DNA of 23,580 nucleotides, from positions 1-23,580 of IMG/VR virus record IMGVR_UViG_3300033148_000585; one strand, written 5' to 3'. Under the pieces are notes generated by a model. It had not been told where the DNA came from. It saw only the letters and a program-made list of their open reading frames with translations, and searched no databases. Below, in pieces: positions 8,610 through 16,600 of this stretch. Origin of the DNA: a virus. Position 1 is the first letter of the stretch. Each line of letters begins with the position of its first letter. The position numbers and the translations under genes are program-made.

Positions 8610-8958
8610 TTCCAATTTTATTTTTTACACCAGGCGGTGGAGTAGGTTTACTTTTTCCTCCTTCTGGTATTTGTTTATTATTATTACTGCTATTATTACT
8701 TGACCTTCCTGAAGAACCACTGCTATAGTTATATTCGTTATGATAATTGTAATAATGTCTATTAAATCCATAATCATAACCCCATCCACTATAGCCACTA
8801 TAATTTATTATTCTGTAATTTATAGGTCTGATTAAATCAATAGGTATTCTTAAAGTATCTCCCTTTTCATCAATAGCTAAAACGTGAGTTATTTGAATTT
8901 TAGGTTTTGGTTGTATTGTACAACCCATAATTAATAATAAGAATAATAATTTACGCAT
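8602..8958 (-). CDS. Small lipoprotein in the lysis cluster, possible outer spanin
   Basis: The 118-residue protein begins MRKLLFLLLIMGC, a lipoprotein signal peptide with Cys13 as the probable lipidation site. The mature part has a short strand-rich segment, then a Tyr/Gly/Asn/Ser-rich low-complexity region (about 52-92), and ends in a proline stretch (KSKPTPPPGVKNK). A lipoprotein between the endolysin and holin genes, with a proline-rich part, could be an Rz1-like outer-membrane spanin subunit. It is longer than typical Rz1 proteins and the call is inferred. Its ATG overlaps the endolysin gene by 8 bases and its stop overlaps the holin start. Confidence 0.75.
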   Translation of the reverse strand: MRKLLFLLLIMGCTIQPKPKIQITHVLAIDEKGDTLRIPIDLIRPINYRIINYSGYSGWGYDYGFNRHYYNYHNEYNYSSGSSGRSSNNSSNNNKQIPEGGKSKPTPPPGVKNKIGNE

Positions 8959-9415
8959 TAGTTATATCAATATACTTTGTTTTACCATCGTCTCTAACAG
9001 CTTTTAATATTCTGTTTCTATTTTTCTCTTCGTTCACATACGATACATGAACCCAATCAGGATTGTCAGACGTTCCGAACTCCCATATCATTTGGTCGAA
9101 ATCTAAATTATCTTTAATCCAATCAAACATTTCTTTATTTGTTTTGTGACCATATACATCATCCAGGTCAACCGCTCTGCCCTGACAATGCTGTGACCGA
9201 CTCGACCCCCCGATGGCTTGATTGAGAGCAATACTTCTATACATGCTATTTATTTTAATAGGTCCTCCAACCCACTCTCTTAATGGCTCAAACACTTTCT
9301 CTGCTAATATTTTCATATTGTTTAGTGAATCACCATCAGGAGTATTATCAATTCCTAATCTTAAAGCTGTGATTGATTTTACAGCTTCCTTTTCTGAAAT
9401 ATGTTTACTAATCAT
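8951..9415 (-). CDS. Peptidase M15 family endolysin
   Basis: The 154-residue protein matches the M15 zinc peptidase family (M15_3-like), used by phages as L-alanyl-D-glutamate or D-Ala-type peptidoglycan endopeptidases. The metal ligands are recognisable: His76 in SRSQHCQGR, Asp83 in AVDLD and His123 in DWVHVSY, with Asp120 close by as a possible catalytic acid. An INSMYRS segment (55-61) precedes them, as in related enzymes. There is no signal peptide, so export would depend on the holin encoded two genes downstream. It starts with ATG 6 bases after the stop of the thioredoxin-like gene. The ORF is full length for the catalytic domain and lacks a separate wall-binding domain. Confidence 0.9.
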   Translation of the reverse strand: MISKHISEKEAVKSITALRLGIDNTPDGDSLNNMKILAEKVFEPLREWVGGPIKINSMYRSIALNQAIGGSSRSQHCQGRAVDLDDVYGHKTNKEMFDWIKDNLDFDQMIWEFGTSDNPDWVHVSYVNEEKNRNRILKAVRDDGKTKYIDITNA

Positions 9416-9421
9416 AATTTA

Positions 9422-9775
9422 TTAGTTTGAGGTTGCTCTTCTTGTAGCTTGCATTTTATATCTATTGATATATTCCTGAATAACACTAGGCTCTACTTGT
9501 AGCTTAAATGATAAATCAGCTGCCCATTGACCTCTAGGTTTTTGTGTCTTACTATCGTATAAAATAATTGTGGGTACTGATTTAATTTGATTTTTAATAT
9601 TTGCTGGTTGGTCCTCTAATTTAACTTTTAATATTTCAACACCTCTTAATTGTGATAAATATGCATAATCATTATCAGAGTTCCATTTTGAATTAATATG
9701 TAACAATGTCATATCTTGAGCATTAGTTAAGTAACTAACAAACAAAATAAATATTACATACATTAAATGTCTCAT
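9422..9775 (-). CDS. Secreted thioredoxin-fold protein lacking CXXC
   Basis: The 117-residue protein starts with a clear signal peptide (MRHLMYVIFILFVSYLTNAQ, cleavage near Ala19-Gln20). The mature part follows the thioredoxin pattern: a strand (MTLLHINSKW), a helix, a second strand (VEILKVKLED) and then SVPTIILYD with the cis-proline signature at 67-69. Where thioredoxin has WCxxC this protein has W31-N-S-D-N35, so both active cysteines are replaced and the protein contains no cysteine. It cannot be a normal disulphide oxidoreductase. It probably acts in the periplasm as a binding or structural protein. It lies inside the lysis cluster, its ATG overlaps the preceding stop (ATGA), and from memory similar proteins occur in other uncultured marine phages. 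Confidence 0.75.
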   Translation of the reverse strand: MRHLMYVIFILFVSYLTNAQDMTLLHINSKWNSDNDYAYLSQLRGVEILKVKLEDQPANIKNQIKSVPTIILYDSKTQKPRGQWAADLSFKLQVEPSVIQEYINRYKMQATRRATSN

Positions 9776-10080
9776 CTTTTATAAACTTTATCTTCTAATT
9801 CTTTTATTGATTGTTTATTGTCTAAAATATCTTCTTTTAAAACTTCAGTTGATTTTTCTATTTGAATAACATTACTTCTTATGAGTTCATCTTTTAGTTT
9901 AAACTCCATTTTTTGAACAAACTCATCACCGCTAAAATTATCAATCTGATTTCTTATATCTTGTATATCACCTTGCAATGTAAACCACATGCTAGCCAGT
10001 GATATTGTACCAGCAATAATAATCCCAATTGTTTTTAAATCGAGCTGTACGTTTGTATCCTCACCTATTTTTGTTGCCAT
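9772..10080 (-). CDS. Single-span membrane protein with coiled coil, possible inner spanin
   Basis: The 102-residue protein has a short polar N-terminus, one membrane span (IGIIIAGTISLASMWFTL, about 18-35) and then a long charged coiled coil to the end (through IRNQIDNFSG, STEVLKEDILD and KELEDKVYKR). This is the layout of an inner-membrane spanin (Rz-like) and also of some accessory lysis proteins. With a lipoprotein encoded downstream in the same cluster, an i-spanin/o-spanin pair is possible but unproven. It overlaps the 51-residue membrane protein gene by 20 bases at its start and the thioredoxin-like gene by 4 bases at its end. Confidence 0.75.
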   Translation of the reverse strand: MATKIGEDTNVQLDLKTIGIIIAGTISLASMWFTLQGDIQDIRNQIDNFSGDEFVQKMEFKLKDELIRSNVIQIEKSTEVLKEDILDNKQSIKELEDKVYKR

Positions 10081-10216
10081 TGAGTTCTTGTGTTTTTTTA
10101 ATTGTATAAACTATTGTTGCCACTAATAAAATTATTCTTAATATATCAACCACATAATCTGCAAAAGAAAAAGCCAGTGCAGATGTGTTTAATATGTATA
10201 GTTTTAAATCTTGCAT
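10061..10216 (-). CDS. 51-residue membrane protein, holin-like
   Basis: A complete frame from ATG at 10216 to TGA at 10061 encodes 51 residues: MQDLKLYILNTSALAFSFAD, then a hydrophobic span VVDILRIILLVATIVYTI, then a polar tail KKTQELNGNKNR. Its start shares a base with the stop of the upstream gene (TAATG), and its end overlaps the next gene by 20 bases. This tight coupling and the sensible sequence support a real gene. From memory it resembles small single- or double-span proteins in lysis regions of marine phages. A small holin, antiholin or pinholin role is possible but inferred. Confidence 0.7.
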   Translation of the reverse strand: MQDLKLYILNTSALAFSFADYVVDILRIILLVATIVYTIKKTQELNGNKNR

Positions 10217-10350
10217 TATCTTCCTTGACCTATATAAATTTTTTTATAATTCTTACTGCCCTTACATTTGCTAGTCTTGGTTTTGGCATGAACTCCAGGT
10301 CTACGCTTTTTATTCTCACGTCTATATGTAAAAATAATCCCTTTAGCCAT
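10216..10350 (-). CDS. 44-residue basic protein, unknown
   Basis: ATG at 10350 to TAA at 10216 encodes 44 residues: MAKGIIFTYRRENKKRRPGV followed by HAKTKTSKCKGSKNYKKIYI and GQGR. Lys and Arg make up a large share, and there is one cysteine. The HAKTKTSK...SKNYKK...GQGR pattern recalls a small conserved protein of uncultured marine phages (from memory), so it is kept as a gene despite its size. The start overlaps the preceding 25-residue frame by 8 bases and its stop shares one base with the next ATG. Function unknown; binding to nucleic acid or to an acidic virion surface is only a guess from charge. Confidence 0.65.
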   Translation of the reverse strand: MAKGIIFTYRRENKKRRPGVHAKTKTSKCKGSKNYKKIYIGQGR

Positions 10351-10420
10351 TTGGAGTGACGTATTCGTAAACTACCTCAATATTTTCTAGTGATGTAGTT
10401 TCATTTTCTTTGTCAAACAT
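10343..10420 (-). CDS. 25-residue acidic micro-ORF at head of the lysis cluster
   Basis: ATG at 10420 to TAA at 10343 encodes MFDKENETTSLENIEVVYEY then VTPNG. The frame starts 7 bases after a strong -7 element (TATCTTTG) and overlaps the next gene by 8 bases, which fits a real first gene of the lysis transcript. It is acidic and contains no cysteine or membrane span. It may be a leader peptide or a tiny structural or regulatory protein. The small size makes the call tentative. Confidence 0.5.
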   Translation of the reverse strand: MFDKENETTSLENIEVVYEYVTPNG

Positions 10421-10426
10421 ATAATG

Positions 10427-10434
10427 CAAAGATA
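10427..10434 (-). promoter_or_regulatory. Candidate -7 element driving the lysis cluster
   Basis: The minus strand reads TATCTTTGC, a full match to the Bacteroidota -7 consensus TAnnTTTG. It lies in the only gap (21 bases) between the 77-residue gene and the 25-residue micro-ORF. Transcription would begin about at the ATG, giving a nearly leaderless message. No clear -33 TTTG is visible upstream. Confidence 0.45.
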
Positions 10435-10441
10435 ATATATT

Positions 10442-10675
10442 TTAACTATCGTATGTTTGAAGACTTGCGAGCTGCTCTTCAGTGCATCCATTCGAAAACC
10501 ATTCTTTAGATAACATAAGTTGAATGTGTTCTTGATTTCTGTTAAAAGAATCTTGTTGCTCTTCATTCATTGATTCTAAAGCACTAAGTTCTTCACAAAT
10601 ATCCCAACTATGAAAACAGTTAGTAATGTGTCTTTGAATTTCTTCTTCAGTATAACTTTCTTCTATAATACTCAT
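10442..10675 (-). CDS. Small acidic protein after the giant fibre, unknown
   Basis: The 77-residue protein begins MSIIEESYTEEEIQRHITNC and is acidic and helical, with a second segment SKEWFSNGCTEEQLASLQTY. It contains three cysteines and no membrane span. It follows the giant fibre gene by only 6 bases, so it is co-transcribed with it. A fibre-assembly helper is possible from position, but no motif supports this. Confidence 0.75.
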   Translation of the reverse strand: MSIIEESYTEEEIQRHITNCFHSWDICEELSALESMNEEQQDSFNRNQEHIQLMLSKEWFSNGCTEEQLASLQTYDS

Positions 10676-10681
10676 AATTAT

Positions 10682-13600
10682 TTATTTATTTATTTGAGAC
10701 TTTAAATTTACGATTTCTTTTTGTAATTCTTTTATTGAGTTAACCAATATAGGAATTAAATAATCATTAGTCATTTTTAATTTATCCTCATTATTATTAT
10801 CTACTATAACTGGATTTTCTCCTTCTAATTCTAAAACATCTTGTGCTAAAAATCCATATCTTTCAATCCCATCAGCTTCTTCTGATTGTCTTTCTTTTTT
10901 AAACTCGTAAGAAACAGGTTTAAGTTTTTCAATAAATTCTAAACCTTTGTCAAGTTCTTTTATTTTAGTTTTATCTCTTGCATCAGAAACAGTAGTCCAT
11001 CCTATTTGAATGTAAGCTGCAGTATGGGATGTATTACCCATTTGTATTTCATTCGAGCCTGTTGTTACAATACCTAATGAATTTGTTGTTGAAGCATTTC
11101 TACCTGCATTTGCACCAATTAAAATATTGTTACTTCCACTCGTTAATTCATAAGCCGCAGAAATACCTAAACCTATATTACTATTTCCAGTAGTAGCTGA
11201 AGTTGGAGCTCCCTGTCCCATCGCACTCGCACCAATAGCTATATTGTTAAAACCTGTTGAAATATTACCTCCTGAATTTATTCCCATCGCAACATTGTTC
11301 CAACCTGTTGTTATATGATATAAGTTAGCGTGTCCCACACCAGAATTATTAAATCCAGTGCTTAAAGTAAGAGCTGCTTGATAACCAGATATTACATTTG
11401 AACTACCTGTAGTCGCAGATGCGCAGGCTTGATAACCACTTATAACATTATTTGTAGCAGTGGTCATATTTAGCCCTGCATTAGAACCTATTAATGTGTT
11501 ACGACCTCCACTTGTTAAATCTTGACCTGCTGTAAAGCCCATCACAGTATTATCACTTGAGGTCATAACGTGATTGTCACAGGCTTGTGAACCCATAACT
11601 GTATTTCTATTACCTACAGTAGAAAATCTACCTGTTATTGCGCCAACATAGGTGTTGTTTTCTCCTGTGGTATCTCTACCTGCTAAACCACCAACAAAAG
11701 TGTTGTAAAGGCTAGTTGCATTGGTTTGACCTGCTTGATGACCTATACAAACATTATAATTAGCGGTTGTTATAGTACCCCCTGCATTGTATCCCAATAA
11801 ACTATTATTACTCCCTGTTGTAATATTTTGTCCTGCATCTCTACCAACTGCTGTATTGTAATCACCACCTCTTATATCTCGTAAAGCTAAAGTCCCAACC
11901 GCTGTATTATTAATTCCTCCTTGTATTTCGTATCCTGCTGCATATCCTAAAAACGTATTAGCAGAACCATTATCGCCAGTCGTACCTCTACCTGCAGCAT
12001 AACCTACAAATGTATTGTCTCCTACGGTAGAAGATAAACCTGCCTGGTAACCTACAGCTACACTATTTGTTCCTGTAGCATTATTTTGTAAAGCTGAATT
12101 ACCAATAGCTACATTGTTACTTGCTGTAGTAACATAATATAAAGCATCTCTACCAATAGCCGTGTTAGCTGACGCTGTAGTAGCAGTATACATACTATTT
12201 CTACCTACGGCTACATTAGAGCCTCCAGTAGTCAAATGTCTCATTGATTCAAAACCTACAGTTGTATTTTCACTTGCTGTTGATATATTTCTTAAAGTTC
12301 TAAAACCGACTGCTGTATTTCGATGAGCTGACTGTCCGTTTGTACCAAAACCTGACTGCCATCCAACAAGTGTATTGTTGTCTCCATTACCATAAGTCAT
12401 TGCGCTTGTACCAACTACAGTATTATAATTACCAGATGTAACTTGCTGACCTGCATCGTATCCTATATAACAAGGTTCTGCTCCTGAAGTATGGAATCTT
12501 CCTGCTGTTCTACCTATAATAGTAGCATAACTCATCGAAGTTGCTGCTTCTCCTGCAAATCTTCCAATAATAACATTATAACTACCTGTTGTTAAACTGT
12601 TAGCTGTATTTTCTCCAACAATTACGTTATCTACTCCTGAAGTAACGGCTACACCTGCTGCATATCCAACGGCTGTGTTTCTTGAACCATTACAATTTTC
12701 TAAAGCATCGTTACCAACAGCTGTATTATAACTACCTACACCTAATTGCATAGCTGCCCTACCAAGTGCTGTATTACCTACTGAAGTTGTAGCTGAACCT
12801 AAGGACACTTCCCCTATAGCTGTATTTGACTGACCTGTAGTTAAAGCATCTCCAGAACCTCTACCAACTACTGTATTATTATAACCTGTTGTAATATTGA
12901 AACCTGCTTGATGCCCAACGGCTGTGTTATTGTTACCACTTGATAAACTATACATAGCTCCTCTACCTACAGCTACAGAATTTGTAGCAGCACCACCATT
13001 TACTCTACCTCCTGACTGTGAACCAACAAAAACATTTTCTCCTCCTGTGTTTAATCTACCTGCATAAAATCCTATATGTACATTTTCATTATTACTTGCC
13101 GTAAATCCTGCATCGTAACCTACATAAGTATTATAAATACCTCCTGTATTGTTATATCCTGCTTGTGCACCTATTGCAACATTATTGCTACCTGTTTGAT
13201 TTTCATATAAAGAACGATAACCAACTGATGTATTAGAAGCTCCTGATGTTGTATCATATTGCGAACCGTTACCTACTGCTGTATTAAAACTTGCCGTTGT
13301 ATTACTTTCAAGTGCTGCTCCACCGACTGCTGTGTTATAACCTCCTGTTGTATTAGAGTATAATGTTAATCTACCAGAAGCGTGATTTTCTGAGCCTGTA
13401 GTATTAAATCGCAAGGCCAGATAACCAAAGGCACTATTGTAATTACCTGAAGTATTTGCGTGTAATCCTAAATAACCTACAGCAGTATTTTGTATGCTTG
13501 TAGTTGTTGAACCTAAAGCTGCATAACCAATCGCTACTAAGTCATTTGAAGTCGTAACATATTCTCCTGCAGCCATACCAATCATTACAGAGTAACTCCC

Positions 13601-16600
13601 TGTAGTCATACGATTACCTGCTTGTGCACCTATTGCAACATTATTGCTACCTGTTGTAACGGCTTCTCCTGAAGCTTTTCCTAAAAATGTATTTTGAGTA
13701 CCAGATGTAATTGCTTGTCCTGATGTTCTACCAATTAAAGTGTTAGAATTCCCTCCAACTATTGCTTTTCCTGCTTGTCCTCCAATCGCTGTATTATCAT
13801 ACCCTGTCGTAATTGCTTGACCTGTATCTCTACCATATAAAGTATTATGCGAACCACCAGTTATATTATCTCCTGAATTATAACCTATTGAAGTGTTAAA
13901 TTGCCCTGTTGTTGAAACATTACCTGCTGAGAATCCATAAAAAGTATTACCATTATTTAAACTTTCAGTATTATAAATTCTGCCACCAGAATCAATACGC
14001 ATTCTTTCTGCTGCAGCATCCTCGTCATAAAATCTTAATGAACCATCTGTTAAACTTGAAATTAACCAATCTCGACCTGCAATAGATGATAATTCTATAT
14101 TCGCATCACCAGTAGTCGCTTTAAATCTTGCCCTGCTGCTTGTAACATTTACATCTAATTTAAAACTTGGAGTATCTCCAATACCTACATTACCTCCAGA
14201 TGTAATTGTCATCCTTGCAGAAGCATCTGGGTCTGCTACTATACTTGAAGTATTAGTTGCAAAAAATAAATTACCATTATAATAACTAAATATACCTGCT
14301 CTTGTATCGGTTGTAGATGTAATAGCATCTCCTCTTGTTGAAAATCCAATTCCCCAAGCGCCTGAGCTATTTAAATTAGCATTATTAGGTCTATGTATTC
14401 TTAAAGGTACGTTTTCGTTACTGTATATGTCTAATTTATGATTAGGCGATATAGTTCCTATTCCTACTCGTCCTGAACTGTCTATAGTTAAATTAGTTGA
14501 CGATAAAGTATTTGAAGTACCTAAAGACATTTTGGAATTTTCTGCTATTACATATACAGCAGTATCATTGTCATCAATTTGTATTCTACCTCTATTATCT
14601 GTGCTTTCAAATCTTGCTATAGTATCACTATTACCTGCATTTACGTCAAGTGAGACAGCAGGCGAAGAAGTTCCGATTCCTACTCGACCTGAACTGTCAA
14701 TACGCATTCTTTCATTATTGACATTTGTGGCAAATCTCATTGCATTGTCTGCGTGTAAATACTGAATAAAACCTGCTTGAACACTTTCAGGGTCTTGAAA
14801 AGCTATTGTAGCAGCAGCAGTATTTGGCGACTGTAAAGTTAATCCTACATTTCCGCTATTTTCTATTATTAATTCATCTGCATTAGTCCAAGCAGAACCT
14901 GCACCACTTGAACCATTTTCAATATGTAATTTTGCACTAGGCGAAGAAGTTCCTATACCTACTCGACCAGAACTATCTATAGTCATTTTAGTACTATTGT
15001 CAATACTAAATATCATTGATGTTCCTGCAACTGCATTTGACCTATCAGCAAAAAATCCCATTGCAGTATTTGATGTTAATATTTCACTTATATTTCCACT
15101 ACTACTATCTTCTATGTTTATTTGATAACCCTCAGATGTTACTTTTATACCTGAACTTGTTGTTTCAAACTTTTTAGAGTTGTCGTAATATAAGTTTACT
15201 GCACCATCACTTATGGCATCTATCATTGACTCGTTAGAGTTATTTCTAATTTTTAAGAAACTTGATTTTATAAATAAACTACCTGTGCCATCTTCATCAA
15301 TATAACTATTGCTACCATCGTGATATATTTGTAGGTCTCTACCTGTTCCAAAATCAGCAGTTATATTGTCATTATGCCTTGTTTTTCTTAAAAACAAAAA
15401 TTCTTCACTACTACCATCAATTCTCACATAATTTACAACTCCTCCGCTACCATCGTCTGTTCTAAATATAATGTCTTTGTCGTCTGAATAATTTGTAAAA
15501 TATAAGCTACCTGTATTGTTATCAACAAAAGCATTAGTGCCATTGTGATATATTTTTAAATCTGAATTTGTGCCAAATATTGCTCGACTATCATCTACAA
15601 AAGTAATATCATCTCCTGTGCTTACTTCTATATCCGTTCCTCCTGTAGTGTTTCCATTTGCTAATACTTCTGATAAAGTATCATTTGCGCCTATCTGTGA
15701 ATCTACATAATCTTTAACGGCAGCACTTGTAGGTATGCTTGTATCATTATCATTTGCAGGAATACCATCTGCTTCATCAACAAACTTTGTAATAGTAATT
15801 AAATTTGTACTATCTGTTAATGATGTACTCCATGCCAAATCACCTGTAACGTCAGCATCTCCTGTGACATCTAAGTCTCCAGAATTTCCAATCGTTACTG
15901 TAGTTCCGTCATCCTCAACCAGTCCTGTAGATAAAGTCGTAGGACCAGTCCATTTTGCTAATTTATTTGTTGCACCTGTTCCTGTAATTGCTGACGTATT
16001 ATCTATTTTTTGCCATGTATCTGTTCCTCCAGCTTCTACAAATATTGCCCAATCACCCACTTGCCAATCTGTAATCCCATCTAAGTTCGTACTACCTGCA
16101 ACACTAACAATATAAAAATGTCCTGTTGTTCCAGAACCACTTGTTAATGTTGGGGTGTTTGTACTTGCATTCCAAGTTCCATTATAAACCAAACCTTGTG
16201 GTAATTGTGTTATCTGAGCTTGTAAATATCCAAACGCTTCAAGTATTGTATCTGTAGCTGCAATATTTTGAGCTGTTCCTAAGTTAACACCTGTTATTAG
16301 TTTTCCTGTTACTGTAGTGTCTGCTATGGTTGTAGAGATAGCCACATTGCCTCCTGATGTGTAGGTATATGGTCCTCCAGTAGAAGTAGTATCACCAGTC
16401 AAGGTAATATTACCTGATGCAGCTAAAGCTGTAGCTGTGTCTGCATTTCCTTGTAACGCTCCAACAAAAGTTGTAGAGGTCACCGAAGTTAGTCCTGTTA
16501 TTGTAGTGTCTAAGTTTACTGTAATTGTTTCATCAAAACTTTGATTTAATGTAAAATCTCCTCCTCCATTTAAATTACTTCCAGCTGAAATAGTAATTGT

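Noticed and set aside
8610-8615. TTG start at 8615 for the holin
   Set aside because: ATG at 8609 lies two codons on, gives the sensible start MSKKK and is the common type of start in this window.
10102-10359. Plus-strand open frame of 85 codons in the gap left of the 77-residue gene
   Set aside because: It covers three overlapping minus-strand small genes that make better proteins and have a promoter; codon content of the plus frame looks like the shadow of these.
11035-13948. Regular repeats taken as a CRISPR array
   Set aside because: The repeats are coding, continuous with no spacers, diverged in DNA and in frame with a single 2508-residue protein.
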